From contig OU612071.1 of assembly GCA_914767715.1 (NCBI GenBank), positions 23,557,681 through 23,621,680 of the forward strand: a stretch of DNA of 64,000 bases, given 5' to 3'. The position numbers and the translations under genes were made by a program. Positions 1 to 13,048 of the stretch are shown in pieces. Under the pieces are notes generated by a model. That model saw only the letters and a program-made list of their open reading frames with translations, did no database searches and had not been told where the DNA came from. Every line of letters starts with the position of its first letter. The stretch's first letter is position 1. The stretch comes from Membranipora membranacea. Its lineage: Eukaryota > Bryozoa > Gymnolaemata > Cheilostomatida > Membraniporidae.

Positions 1-447
1 TCAGGTAAAGCAACCATAGTAACTATTATCCCTGACCTCAACTTGTGACCAATTACATAAAAGATCCAAATAAAACCCACTTGAATATTCTAGTTGTATC
101 TACAGAATTATCGCTTGTCATTGAAATATCTGTAAAGTCGTAAGAAGTCACACCTGAAAGATATAGCAGAAATAAGTGTTAAGCTTGCTATTATTTCCCT
201 ATTACTCAAAAGAAAATGCCTGATGTTGATTTTTTCCTCTTGATTTGAATAAAGTCTTACAATATAAGCTCCCAGTTTTGTTCAAGGCAAAAACATGTTT
301 ACATGTGTAAAAATCAGATCTGAAAGTATGTAGTATATGGCTAAACTCATGTGAAAGAGCATCTTGACCATGATGTTTGAATATTGGACTACTGTGGTTT
401 AAGGGGCGTAACACGGGATAAATGGGGTGTTTTCATGTGCCATGGCG

Positions 448-485
448 TTTTTGTATGTATGTATGTATGTATGTATGTATGTATT
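448..485. repeat. (TGTA)n microsatellite, left arm
   Basis: About nine TGTA units follow the 3' end of the LINE-bearing part of the arm. The right arm has a shorter CATA tract at about 62058-62079, so the number of units has changed since the arms separated. Confidence 0.9.
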
Positions 486-1139
486 GCATTGTCTCAGGAA
501 GAGAAATAAAAACGTTTATGTGGATGCTCTCTAAAAATATTCTCTAAAAGTAAGCTCAGTTTGATTGTAATGTAAAAATATATGGATATAAAACAATATA
601 TGGAAATAAATAATTGTATGTAAATTTTTTTTTTCAAATCTTTTTACGAAAAACTGTGTTCAAATATCTGACGGAGCAGGCCCTAAAACTGTTGAGGCGT
701 AGCTAAGTTTGTTATTATATTGCCTGAAACCTGCCTGATGGAAGCGTTGTTAATGTTAGCACTTGGTCATAATGGTTGCCAGCAACCATTCTCAGGCTCT
801 TGGTTTTTCAGTTTATGTGCATAGGTATTGTGTTTTAGGAAAAATTAACCGCCGGCTAGGTATTATGCAGTACTGATAAGATGTTTTAGTTTTCAATGAG
901 AGTCTGATTTGAGATGTTTAAAGACTACCACTAGATTGTAGCTGATAACACTTTCTATAAATGATCTGTGACACGTTCATATTATTATCTCGTTTATGCC
1001 TAGATGGTAGAGGTTGGCAAGTAAGTATTCTTGATGGTCTAAAGTGTAAAGTCTAGTTTATTAGATAAAACTCTGTCTGGATAGGTGAATGAGTTCACAA
1101 CTTCGATGTTGCTATTGTTGATGATTAATGACGGTGCTG

Positions 1140-2260
1140 GCAGAGAGTTACCTCTTACATTGCTGAAATAGCTCCTTCGTTTTCTTGGCATTGAGAAGAA
1201 GGACGTTGGAGAAGCACCAGTTTCCTAGATGGGTAGCTTCTTCTTGTAACTTTGTGTTGTTTCAGAAAGATATTCTAGTAGAACGGTGTCGTCAGCATTT
1301 TTTATAACAGTTGTTGATTGATGGACAAAAGGCATCTGTGCTACAGACAGAGAGAACAGGAACGGACTCAGGACACAGCCCTGTGGACGTGCTGATGATT
1401 TGGGATGTGTTGGTTGATGTTATTACCTTCTGTTTTCGGTCGGTCAAGAAATTATAAACCAAATTAACTGTGTTTGGATGGACGTCATAGTCACCGAGTT
1501 TATCTGTGAGTGATTTTCGATTGATGGTATTGAAGGCACTTGTATAATGGGTGAAAAGAGCTCTGACATGGTTCTTGGCATTCAAATCCAGAGGTTCACC
1601 GATCTTGTCAATCAAAGTGATTAGAGCGTCTTCAGTTGACCTTTTTGGTTTGCACGCAAACTGTGATGAGTCATTTAGCTTTGGTGACATTCTTTTGATA
1701 ACTAGTTTTTCCAGGCATTTATCGACAATCGATTTAAGAGCTTTCGGTCTAAAGTCCTTTGGTTCATTTGCACCAGCACATTTAGGTATGGGTTTGATAC
1801 TTGCCATTTTCCACACTGTAGGCATGCCTCCCTGTTTGATCGACATGTTGAACAGTTCAGTGAGTGGTCAAGCAAGGGTTGGCGCTGATGATTTGAGTAG
1901 ACGGGGTGTGATAGTATCTGGCCCTGGGCTCTGGTTCAGTTTGACGCCGCACAGAGTGAAATACGCTAAGAAACTCATCACAATATGGAAAAAGAGATGG
2001 TAAAACAGGTACATCACATGGCTTATCAAATATATTAAAAAAACTGATTCCAAGTGTTCGCATCGAGAGAGAGATATTTTGCTCTATTTCCTGAGCATGT
2101 TTTTTATTGGCACGTCTGATGGAATTCTGAGTTTGAGATTTCAGTTTACGGTAATCATTTCTATCGTTTAAAAAATCACAATTTCTCTGCTCAAACAACC
2201 TACGAACTTCAAGAGTTACCCAGTTTTTCTCTCTGAGATATAATTCCATCTGCTAAGTTG
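1140..2260 (-). pseudogene. Degenerate non-LTR retrotransposon reverse transcriptase (left copy)
   Basis: The minus strand reads as the linker and reverse transcriptase of a LINE of the CR1/Jockey kind. Telling segments are IPKCAGANEPKDFRP (the PxxK...NxxxRPI region), then KSTED/LEKLVIKRM-type RT core and SAFNTI of motif A. It is broken: the frame shifts near 1850; about 25 codons seen in the right-arm copy are missing around 2050; the catalytic Asp of motif A is His (LFTHYTSAFNTI); and the YADD region is destroyed near 1292-1310. The same motif A change is in the right-arm copy. No endonuclease domain was recognised upstream. The family placement is from motif memory, not a search. Confidence 0.75.
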
Positions 2261-2833
2261 GTATGCATTCAGCTATGCGAAAGTTAAGGTGCAAGTTTTT
2301 GTTTCTATTGCTCTAAAAGAAGAAATGGTGGTTCCAATCCCTCTTGATTTTGGACACCTAAGTACAGGGGTTGTCGGTGTAAAACATCTGGTTGGGCGTC
2401 CATGTTTATTTTATGATGAAGTTTTAACAAGGGCTGATCCTCTTAACAGCAATAATACCTGTCTGCACTACAATATATATCACAGTGGGTTGACCGCCCC
2501 ATTTTTTTTATTTATGCCTTACTCGCACTCATTTTTTTTCCCAACAGAATCTTGAGAATGAAAAAAGATATTGTTATGGCCAGTTCAACGAATGCAAACT
2601 GGTATGCATACATAAATATTGTGATTTCTCATGTTGTACACCTAATATACTATACTATACTTGATCATACATTTCTTCCTCTTGTCTAATTTTTCGTCAA
2701 GATACAATGTATATTGCCAAACTAGTTCCAATAATATGAAATTTACAGCCAACTAATCGGCCCAATTGTCACACAGCTCTTACACCCTTTTGAAGTGGTG
2801 CATGATTGTTTCAAGATGATGTAATCACAAATT

Positions 2834-3028
2834 TTATAGAAACAGGATGGATATGATCCTCTCACCATATGCCAACTTCTGAAACACCTTGAAATTATTA
2901 TAGGTGCCCTTGGTGATCATTCCAGGTTCAAAGCCAAAGTGATTGTGTGCATTTGTTTGAAGAGTTGAGACTTGCCGCCATGTAGCTCCACTCCAAGGAT
3001 AAATATAAAGTCCCTTGAAAATATACAT
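2834..3028 (-). other. Short ORF conserved in both inverted-repeat arms
   Basis: A 64-codon ORF beginning MYIFKGLYIYPWSGATWRQV has an intact counterpart at 52237-52431 on the plus strand. The two differ at five residues and neither has a stop or frameshift. It lies upstream of the LINE reverse transcriptase in element orientation. I recognise no domain. It could be part of an ORF1-like region of the LINE or chance conservation from recent duplication, so coding status is unproven. Confidence 0.3.
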
Positions 3029-3469
3029 GCAAATGAATATTCATATTATTTATTCAGTATGATATCAAGGCTTTTTGCCTGAGGCTACCTAACTGTATAA
3101 TATGATAATCTATTTTAACAATTTTCATAGTCGAAGCATCGATAAGGTCTGTGTACCATATCAACAATCAGACGCCAGGCATAGTTGCATCAGTCATAAG
3201 CTATACATGAAATGTTCCGCTAGGTAGAAATACTGACAAAGTGCCAAATAGAATCCAGAAGACTGGCATCATCCCTTGTGAGTGGTATGTGTATGAATGA
3301 TTTGAGCTTACCAAAAGATTGGTAGGCGGTGGACCTAGGGCAGTTATGACCGATATCATGGCTTTAAAGTTGCTGGCAAGATTTTCTTAAACATGCTGGC
3401 AAAGTGCCTGACGGGGGTTAAATTTGTCTCGTTCCGAAGAGAAATACTGGTGGCTTAAGGGCACGGCCG

Positions 3470-3640
3470 CCATATTTGGCGCCAAGTTGCTCTCAGTTTG
3501 CACGCAGGTTGGAGCACGCCCGGGTGTCAATTGAGCCCAGTAGTCAGTAGACTGCTAAGGGATTCGGACCCAAGACCTCAAAAGCTTGTGCACCAGCGGG
3601 CACGTGCTCAAACCAACTGAGCTACCTCCTACTCCTAATT
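3470..3640 (-). mobile_element. tRNA-derived SINE (left arm copy)
   Basis: The minus strand shows a tRNA-like head with an RNA polymerase III A box (TAGCTCAGTTGG, complement of 3613-3624) and B box (GGTCCGAATCC, complement of 3560-3570, one change from GGTTCGAATCC). A body follows that contains CACCCGGGCGTGCTCCAACC and ends around TGGCGGCCGTGCCC. The same SINE sits at the same place in the right arm (51627-51850). The body recurs without the tRNA head at 54623 and 58765. Confidence 0.75.
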
Positions 3641-4370
3641 GACTCATTGATTAACAAGTTCAGAAGTCAGGCATCCAAGGAATCTTTAGATATCTTACTT
3701 GTTGGAACAGGATATTGGCAGCAATGAGGTTCGCTTAATGAGAGAAGATCTACCTGGAGGTATAAATTTGTCAAACTTAGATGATCACGGTGGTTCTGTA
3801 CCACACAGCACAATTTGTGTCAACACACTAGCTGGGTGCCCAAGAAGAATTGCTTTGTGGTAAAGCGCTATTATGAAAAAGCTCAAAAGGCGAATCACTA
3901 CTAAAAGTTAACCACAGAAAACACTGTCAGTGTCAGCATCAGTGTTGAGTCGTACCGTATTACCGTATAACTGATTGTTAGAGTGACTGAGGTTTTACAA
4001 TTACAGCACCAGACATTGTGCAGGTTGTAGCTTCGCTGCATGGACTGAATAAATTTATAGAGGGGTGTGCAATGTGATTCAATAGCCCATCACCATATGA
4101 CACAGGTAGGGTTGTGAAGGTCAGTGAATGAATGTTGTACAAGGGCTATTGCAGCAATCAATATTTGGAATTTTACATTGAAGGGCATCCTGACATACAG
4201 CTTTTGATTGGTTATCTGGTACACCTTAGCCCTCTACTACCTGTAGTGTGGAGACTGTTATAAAAGGGGCTCAGTGCATACTGATTGCAGATACCTGCAG
4301 TAATAATCTTTATGACTGGTGACCCTTGCAGCCCATATACACCCATTGGCTCGCTTTTGGCATCTTGACA

Positions 4371-6399
4371 AACATCTGGTATGCAGCTATTTAGTTGGGA
4401 GCTTTGGTTGACCTGGCAAGTCTGTCATGAATTTTCAAATTATTTCTACAAAACTATGTACATGTAATCCATTGTTGTAGCAAGTGAACACTTACCGAAC
4501 TCATGAAGAAGACCCAAAGATTTTTTTCATCAAGAAATACCATCCCTATCACCTTCCGATTAGTGCCATGTGAACCATGATTAAGTCCATTATGACAGCT
4601 ACCTGATAACATTGAAATATTTCGCAAATTTTCCTGTTGTACCAGCAGCAAAGCAAAAAGCCAAGTGACAGTAATAATTAATTTGACAAGTGCTTTATAC
4701 CACGTGTATGTTCTTGTTTCTACATCTAATGCAACTTGGAAGTTAGAAAAAAAAACGTATAGGGACTATATCACTGTCACATTGGAGTTATTCTTTCATA
4801 TGAGAGCTCACTCATCAAAGACTACGAAGGGCAATTCACTGAAATATTTAAACGATAATATCCTCAGCTATATCTATTCACTTATTTCTAAAATGAAGCA
4901 ATTAAAAAAATTTGCAATATTCAAGGTGCTGCTTGGCAGAAAAACTTCAAGCTCCATCAATCACTGCTACACATTAAGACAGTTTCAGAGCTGTGCCTGA
5001 GCCTTTATTCTTTCAATCCAAAATATTGTTAAAAATTGATTTGACCAGATAGAAATCTAATTTGTATGCAAAACATTTCAGACCTAGCATCTACACTATT
5101 GAGATGTTAAAGTGACCAGGTGTTTCAAATTATTTTTGAGCTCTAAGTGACAAATGCATGAAAAACTCCAGAATAGTTGTCAACCACACAGTCAGAAATT
5201 GAGATCGATAAGCATTAGAGCACCAAAAAAACTTCCCAAAAACTTGTCCCTTTCAGTTTTCAATGGCGCCTATGCTGAACCAAAAATTATTTATTTCCTA
5301 TTTTCAAAACATGCACATTTCAGCTCCATCTTATATGTTGAGTGTGCCGAACAGTATACCAATAGAGAGAGGCCTATCATCCCGAAAAGGAATTGGTATA
5401 CGGCGCCACTTAGCAAACCCAACCTTCCTTTCTCAGAGTCAAGCTAATCGAAATATGGCATACCAAATTATGGCTCATCTGTTTGTTATACCTATAACAG
5501 TCAAGACTTCAAATGTTCTCGTCCTCATCCTACGTGCACATCTCTGGTTATCCACGAATAGAATCCACTGTCTATCCTTAGTCATATAACCATGGTCAGG
5601 CCACATCAGTTCTGCTGCTAACCCATAGCCATTCTTGTATCTGAAGTTACTTTGAATATGGCGGGAACATTTACCGGCAATCTCTAAAATGGAGCATGTT
5701 TCACAATATTTTTTTCTTTCTTATAATGTCACATATTATAGCGGAAAAAATATTGGGCGCTGCACGCATTTGTACCCGAAAGTGACGATCAACGCCGCTG
5801 TATATGTTGTTTGGTAGCCAGGGTACTAGCCAAAGTATTAGATGTTGTTAAATCTGGTGCAGAAATGACAAACAAATGAACACAATCATCATGAAATTGT
5901 TAGAATTTCAACGATGTACGACATAGCTTAGTGAAAGGGAGGTGGGAGGGGATTTCGAGCAGACCTTTTTCTTTCAATACTGGCATGCTGACCGGATATC
6001 AGATTGAAGGAAAGAAGATGTGAATAACATAAAAGCCTAGCATTGCCTGTGAACAGTAGTTCCAAGTTATCCTTACCAATAAGTTTTCCTTAGGTGGTTG
6101 AGGGAGAGCAACTTCTTATTCAGTTGACCTTGGTTATTTGCTTTGTCTCGGGACTGATTGCCAAGACAAGGAGAGTGTAATAAGGGCAGAAAAAAGTCTT
6201 TTTTGTACCAAAAACTTTATTTTTAATTATATCCGCTTCATTCCCGATGGCTAGCCAATGATGCATATCAATAATATGATCCAAGGAGACGGGAAACAGA
6301 AAAGCAATGTCTTTCACAAATCAACATTGGTAGGCCATAAAGCCAATACATATTAATTTGAGAATTGTTGGTTAAAGAATCTGTTAAAATCGCAAGGTT
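4371..6399. other. No gene recognised
   Basis: AT-rich sequence inside the left inverted-repeat arm's inner border. Open frames on the plus strand near 5154-5589 overlap each other in two frames, have no recognisable domain and lack convincing splice borders, so I do not call them. Confidence 0.5.
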
Positions 6400-6575
6400 C
6401 CATCACTCACCACATCCTGGAGAATGGGTAGAGTTGAGGTGTGTCTAAAGGACGAGAGATCTTGACATTACTTTCTGTGCCACCAAAACAAACATGGGAC
6501 TTATTGATGGAAAGACTTATTCCCCACTCACTGCACCCTGGCCAAGTATCAACGGAGAAGCAGAGGTAATCCATG
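6400..6575 (-). pseudogene. Possible LINE reverse-transcriptase fragment
   Basis: The minus strand reads a stretch like the region just after RT motif C in non-LTR elements: a W...W spacing and a Lys before the downstream strand, as in TWPGCSEWGISLSINKSHV, followed by CFGG. Upstream and downstream frames are closed by stops. The match is to a general pattern (W..W(G/N)...n..K), so the call is tentative. Confidence 0.35.
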
Positions 6576-7686
6576 AATAAGGTCACCGATAAAAATTCAA
6601 GAAAAATGAATTAGTTTATATTGAATTTTTTTCTGAATGTAATAATTTGGATATTTCACTTAAATAGATAGAAAATTGGCTGCCTCATGAATTCTGTATC
6701 CAGGAAACCATTGGTTGGAAGGAATGAAATTGGAGTTGTCTCTCTAGCCAGAAAGATTATTCTTGGATAATACTCATCCTTTGAGAATATTTTTTTCAAA
6801 ATATGAAAAATGAAAAGAAGAAAATAAAGTCACAAAGATGCTCTCTTAAAAATGTGATATGGACGGGCTCGATTCTTGTGAATTGGTAAATTATTAAAAG
6901 TGGTAGCTATAGTGTTTTCAATTTTTTTGTAATATTTCAATAGCATTTTGCTCCGTAAAATAAGAACAATACAACTTATGAAACATATATTGTCTTGACG
7001 AAAAAAATCTTTTTACCTGGATGATATTTAATATTGGTTGACACCTTTTTTAGATTTAAAATATCAAACAATAAGTTCTATCATAGACAGCATATCTTAT
7101 GTGTTTCGCTTTTTAACTAGCTAGTGGATTAAAGTATAAAAATATAAAATGATTATTTGCTGTGTTTAAAAGTTGATAGAGCCGTCATATGTATGGTCGA
7201 CCAAAACCGCCAAATTTTCCCACATAATATCCCCAGTGCCTTTAATTATGGCAGTTTAGGTCGACCAGAACCGCCACTGTAGCTGCAAATCATACTTGTT
7301 TTCTTGGATTTGGTTTTGGCACGGCACGGCGTGGCATGGTGCAACGCAGGTGGAGTGATGGAGTGAAAGAATATGCCACTGCCACAGCCAAGAAGTGTAA
7401 AAGCTATCTATGTCACCTCAGTGCCATGCAAGGCAATTATTACTGAGAGGAAGTTTAGGGTCCCAAATAATGTAGCTTAAGTACCTTAAAAAACAATTTT
7501 TGATTACCTGCCATCCAGTGAAAGAAGCGAAACTTTATATGCAACATGCAATCAGAGATGTAATAACAGTGATTAGAAAATAATATAATTTTATATAATA
7601 TAAAGCCCAGTAGACAGTATAGCATTCAGTATTCAGTAATTCCCTGACGGTCCTCAGAGATATCAATTGTTTTATACCAGACATGT
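6576..7686. other. No gene recognised; short repeated motif
   Basis: AT-rich non-coding DNA. The motif GGTCGACCAAAACCGCCA near 7195 recurs with one change near 7259, 64 bases on. I see no coding potential. Confidence 0.5.
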
Positions 7687-7956
7687 ATGTTTTATGACGA
7701 GATTGTTCATTCCAGTAAAAGGTGGCTTAAGGTCCAATCAATAGTCACCGGGTTCTGGAACCCGCGGCGCAAGGGGTATCTGTGTAATATCCAGTCTCGC
7801 CAACAATGGCAGACTCCCCAGCGAAATGTGAAAATTGCCGATATAGTTAGTATCAAAGATGAAGATATTCCCAGATCAATCTGGAAAAGTCGTAAGGTAG
7901 ATTTACGGAATATTCGCCGAGTAGGGAGATTCATACCAGATAGGTTGGGTTGGTAA
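7687..7956 (+). pseudogene. BEL/Pao LTR-retrotransposon C-terminal fragment
   Basis: An 89-codon ORF matches the pattern of the domain that ends Pao/BEL polyproteins (DUF5641-like). It has KRW near the start, a FW..R..YL segment (FWNPRRKGYL), then the beta-barrel-like core IADIVSIKDEDIPRSIWKSRKV, which resembles the family's VGDVV...(E/D)(N/D)(V/L)PR..WK. Only this tail is present. No protease, RT, RNase H or integrase was seen upstream, and no LTR pair was identified, so it is a relic. The assignment rests on pattern recognition. Confidence 0.6.
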
Positions 7957-9001
7957 TTGGTGATCGTTCACCGGACCTAAAAACTTTGACAACAACAACA
8001 CTACAATGTCCAATCCACAAACTGGAAGTGCAAGCAAAGCTGAGGGATGTATCATGGACTTACCCTTTTTAGAAAATCAATTTAGGCACTATTTCTTGTA
8101 ACCTGCACCTCGCATTTCTCTCATGCAGATCGTATTGAGTACTTTGTGATGTCCGACGCAATTATTGTGTATTTTTCTAGAGCTGTATGATATGTTCTCA
8201 ATATTATTTGTATCGGTATCGTTGTCATTTTTTGTGATGTTATTTTACCATTGTATTATATATAGGAATCTCAAATTATACATTTTATTAAAGGTAGATT
8301 ATTCGGAAACAATACTACTAGGGACATACCATTTCTCATAATAGATGTTGAAGGCAAAAGGTGACTATTGAATTTTTGGTGACAGTGAATTCTTTCTGTA
8401 GTTGAGTGCAAGTCTCTAAATGGTGTCATGTGTAATTGTTATCTTGTGCTCTTTGATTGAGTTCAGTGCTGCTGTTAGCCTTGGACACATTGTTGCTTAC
8501 TGTGGGCACCTTTTGACTCCGTCTGGCCGGGGGAATGTGCTGGCATTGCCCAGCAAGTTCGGTAACAGTGCGTTTTTGTTCTTGGTCTTAGCTGTTCCCA
8601 AAATGTTGACATGTTCATCGGGCCTCAAAATTTTTTGTTGTGTCCCTAGTTATTTTACTGCTCTCCTCACAGATTTAATGAGGTGACTTGTGTAAGAACA
8701 AGCGACTAATTTTCTCTTGAAAAACCTTTCAATATAAAATGTTAACATAATACTACCGGACAGCTAATTGGAATTGTTGTCAGCTATTAGCTGTAGTGGG
8801 CGGATTTTATTCACTTATCTTGTAAAGGTGTGTAACTTAGCATATAAAGTTTTATTACTATTCATTTCTTGTTTAACACCTTTCCTTCGTATTAAAGTGT
8901 TTAGGAAAGCAAAAGACAACCACTGCTTATATCAAAGCTTTGCCATAGCAATGAACAAAAAAGTTTTTCGTAGAAGGACTTTTTTGAATCATGTAACCTA
9001 A
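7957..9001. other. No gene recognised
   Basis: It may hold the decayed 3' LTR of the BEL/Pao remnant just upstream, but no second LTR copy is in the window. An 88-codon plus-strand ORF at 8420-8686 is hydrophobic but lacks recognisable features and splice signals. Confidence 0.45.
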
Positions 9002-9273
9002 TTTAAAGTGTGAAACCAAGGGTCTGGAAGGGTCTAGAGTATGTTATCTCCCCTGTGACGGATAAACACTAAAGTATCTTTGACTACGCTACCTTTGTCC
9101 AATACTGTTTTTTGATCATTTCTAGTGTAAGTAGAACAGACTTTTAACTGTGCTAGGCAAACCTAGGCTAGGCTCACTGTTATACTGTAAGTGGATCATA
9201 ATTTTAGTGTGAATCTGCTACAGTGGAGTGAGATACTCTAGACCCTTCTAGACCCCCGTTTTCGTACTTTGAA
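9002..9273. mobile_element. MITE-like element with about 41-bp terminal inverted repeats
   Basis: The left end (TTTAAAGTGTGAAACC..., then GGGTCTGGAAGGGTCTAGAG) is the imperfect reverse complement of the right end, which reads back as TTCAAAGTACGAAAAC... then GGGTCTAGAAGGGTCTAGAG. About 33 of 41 positions agree. The 272-base element has no coding capacity. The target-site duplication is not clear, so the superfamily is unknown. Confidence 0.6.
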
Positions 9274-9824
9274 ATTGAAGATGATCATGTGCGAGTAAAT
9301 TCACTGTTTTTGTTCAAGGGAAATCCTTGATATGAACAGTGGTTGATTTTTTTCCCTAAACACTTAAAGGAGGACTCGTTATAAAATATAAGTATAAACA
9401 TACATGTGTTTATAACTTGTTACGGATTATTTAACAATCATTCTGAGCTTTTATCATTATTCCTAGATACATGCAGCTCTATTATCACAAAACCAACATC
9501 ACTCTATTCCTGATTATTTATCTATGGGTATTATAAGACCCCAGTGAGGTTTGTTACTGATTGTTTTTGGTGATAGGTTATCAAGTAGATATCGACCACT
9601 TATTTCTGTATGTATAATTTTGTGATTTTCTGTATCGTTATTTTTATTGACACGTACACGTTTCATGTTTGTCTTCGTCATTTAATTTCTGTATGTTGTT
9701 GTTACAGTATTAATAGAATACATGTAATAACTGCAACCAACCATACAATACACCGTCACCTGCTGAATCTGCAGATGCTAATGCTACTGCTGGGGTTTAA
9801 GCCAAAGTCTATACTTCTATTGGG

Positions 9825-11036
9825 ATGGGCATGAATCCAAGAATATCTAAAGTGGCCGTTGGGTTGTCTGTTGACGTTTATCTAAGGGAGTATTTTATTA
9901 TAACATACCCAAATACTACCAAATCTGGCTTTGCATTAAGCGTGATAAGATACTCTTGTAAGACAGCTTACAGTGTGTTTAAACAAGGATTTCCGGATAC
10001 CATTTGCGACATAACAACCTTGGACGGCTAAAATCAAGGAGTCTGAAGCTGATGAAGTATGCCGAGTGGTTCCAGGTGTGGGTATATGGGGTATGTGACA
10101 ATATCACAATGCTGACTGGAGCCATGAGGTTTACCATGTTCAGAGAAAACCTTGCTGCGCCAAACAAGCTCTCAATGAGCTCAAACTTGCTAAGACAGTA
10201 GTATGCAAAATAAATAACTACTCATGTCTCGATGGAAAATGTGAGAACTGCAGCCCAAGTTACCTTAGGGAATGTTCTCAGAATGGGTTGGAGACAACCC
10301 TAGCCAGCAGCTGAAGTACCATCATTGGAAAACTGTTAATGATGTGATCAGTGGGAAAACTGTGCCTACACTAAAGAGGATTGCACTTCATATTAATTAT
10401 TCAATTACATCTCAAATCTCTCTGCATTAAACAATGTAGCAAACCCTGGGCCCTTATCAAGTGGTGGTTTGTGGCAGTCAGAAGAACGGACCTGCTATCA
10501 TCTGCATGATGGTGATACGATCCACCTGGTTTTCAAAATATTCCCAGATCGGAACAGTGTGAATAGAGATTCTGTCGTTTTATTCTTTGACGACCTAGCC
10601 AATGACCACGCAGCAGCGGGGAGGAGTCTTTCATCAAGATCTTTATGAACCTATGAAGAAACATTACCGCTCATCACAGATCTTATCTGACATATCTTAT
10701 AAATGTTATGGAGCTATTTTGCTTCAAGCTACGGGAAGGAAGAGAGCTATGGGGAGTTTGTCCTCAGTATCTTTGCTAAATATGATGAAGGAACTCAGCC
10801 GCTTACAATGTGACCGTGTCAGTGTTGACAAGAACATTTTCGGAATAACTACAAAGCTTGCATACTGTCATTTGGTGAAATCCATCTACTGCAGGCTAAG
10901 CGAAAAGGCTGAATGTGCAAACAAAAGCAAAATCCGATACGTGGAATCTGATGGCGAGGCTTGCATTGAAGGCAAAGGGGGCGATCCGACAGTTACGACT
11001 AAAGGATCAGAAGCTAACATTTCGCTCGTATGAATA
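9825..11036 (+). pseudogene. Degenerate coding-like region, family unknown
   Basis: Several plus-strand segments in different frames look more protein-like than chance, for example a Cys-rich stretch near 10215-10260 (CLDGKCENCSPSYLRECS) and an ORF of 143 codons at 10602-11033. Stops and frame changes separate them and no splice sites explain the breaks. This is the pattern of an old, decayed transposon ORF. I could not assign a family. Confidence 0.3.
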
Positions 11037-12600
11037 AGACATTAAACCACACCATATATCATGAAAAAATCATTGTTCTGTGAGTGCTCTGTTGAAAACA
11101 ATGATAATATACACTTGTGAAAATTCAATTGAAAATTATTCTAAAAAACAAACACATTCTGCACGGAAATTTAACTTCCTGGCATCATCACGAAGTTTGC
11201 TGTCTTAAGCCTTGCCAGAGGGAAGTTTTTAAAGACTAGAACACTTTGAGCATCACAGCAGGTTATACTTTAGTTGCAATGTAATTGATTTAGTCTGCAC
11301 CTAATGGTTGTCCGCGTCTGAGGCGACATACAAATTTAATGACGCGGTTGTACTGCTGGATGTTTTCAGCAAATAGAGGACCATATAGAGGACGATATTG
11401 ATTACGTTTTATACTTCATTGGTGTATGTTCTGTAAAATTCACTGGGTGTACCCAGTTGTAGTGGTCATATTTAGAAATTAAAAGGTCTTTTGTTTTGGC
11501 ATTATATGTGTGGGGAAATAACTCCTATTCTGTGTAGTCTAACTAATCTAATCATCAGGGAGTTCCAGGTTGAAATTGCATTGCATTATTAATCCACGAA
11601 GTAAACTTGTAGAGAAGTCTGATCGTATCAGACCAGCACAAATTGAAAAATTTCAATTGAATTATGTCAAACTTCTCATGGGACTAGTATGATATTGTAT
11701 GGTCTTAAGACCACTGTCTTGGGGCAATTACCAACAACATTTTTGATGTTTCAATTGCCTCTTATGACATTTTTTGGCTGGATATCTGTTGCATAACCCA
11801 TGAGCAAAGAGTTCAATGAGTGCCTCACTTTTCAGCAAAGAAACCCAACTGTCAGAGTCTGAAAAACTTAGATATGCAAGCTTCGCATACTTTCCAAACA
11901 TGCTAATGACATGATATGGGGATATGCGGTAGCGCTGTCTCTCGCCAACCACCTCATGCAATGATAAAACATACAATGTATAACCCAGGACTATAGTCTT
12001 GACTTGTGTGAACTGCATCAAACTCTTGACTTCCCACTAATCACATATCGATAGTGTCAATATTTGGGATATGCAGTAGTGCTGCGGCTGACCTCTTCAA
12101 CTGGGTACACACTTTTTTCATACATCAAATTTGTCTCACGTCTAGGCTGCTTTTTGTCTTGTTCTCATTGATATGTAGTGCTGTCGCTGACCACCTTTTA
12201 AAATTATGTGATAGAATATCTTGTTAAAATCACACATATAGTCGTGTTTCCTGCTGACCATATTAATCACTTAACATTTCACTTACCTAACCGATTGTGA
12301 AGAAAATTGCAGGTATGCTGCCGCGCTGCCGCTGACACGATTGCTACAACCGGGTACACCCTTAATATTGGATTCAGCACGTTGTTCCACCCTAGAAACA
12401 TCTTTTATTGAATTCTTAACATCTCACTTATTATAATTATGCAACTTTGTGAAATATTGCGGATATGCTGCCGCAAGACAGTATCATATTAACCTCATAA
12501 AGATCTAACATTATACTTATTGAAAATTTTAAATTGGTCCTTTCCACTTTTATTTTTTTCTATTTATACCTGCATTTTATCAGTTTTATCAGCAGTCCAG
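11037..12600. other. No gene recognised
   Basis: A phrase like gatatgc(g/a)gtag(c/t)gctg recurs loosely near 11920, 12068, 12312 and 12461, suggesting a decayed low-copy repeat with a period of very roughly 150-250 bases. Nothing coding was found. Confidence 0.45.
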
Positions 12601-12629
12601 CAATTTTATTTATCAGTAGTGATATAATA

Positions 12630-13016
12630 AAGGTACATACATACATGCATACATACATACATACATACATACATACATACATACATACATACATACATAC
12701 ATACATACATACATACATACATACATACATACATACATACATACATACATACATACATACATACATACATACATACGCACACGCACGCACATGCACACGC
12801 ACATGCACACGCACATGCATACGCACAGGGGTATCAGAGAGCAAACAACCCTGTGCCATTGAGGAAAAATAAGGAGGATTGTGATTATTCCATTTTCTCA
12901 ATTTCAATGACATACATACATACATACATACATGCATGCATGCATGCATGCATGCATGCATACATACATACATACATACATACATACATACATACATACA
13001 TACATACATACATACA

Positions 13017-13048
<32 letters not shown>

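Larger units (their letters stand above)
1..4370 (-). repeat. Left arm of a long inverted repeat (partner 50888-62533)
   Basis: Read in reverse complement, this stretch matches 50888-62533 once the 7.25 kb insertion in the right arm is removed (about 4.37 kb against 4.40 kb). The match is visible from base 1 (its first bases pair with those ending near 62533) to about 4370, where a shared run reading tcgcttttggcat breaks down. The arm carries, on the minus strand, a tRNA-derived SINE, a short conserved ORF, a dead LINE reverse transcriptase and a TGTA microsatellite. A 64-codon ORF present in both arms differs at only 5 residues, so the arms are closely related. The repeat may extend left of the window, so its outer end is not seen. 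Confidence 0.9.

Noticed and set aside
5154-5589. Two overlapping plus-strand ORFs
   Set aside because: Different frames over the same DNA, no domains, and no splice signals to favour either.
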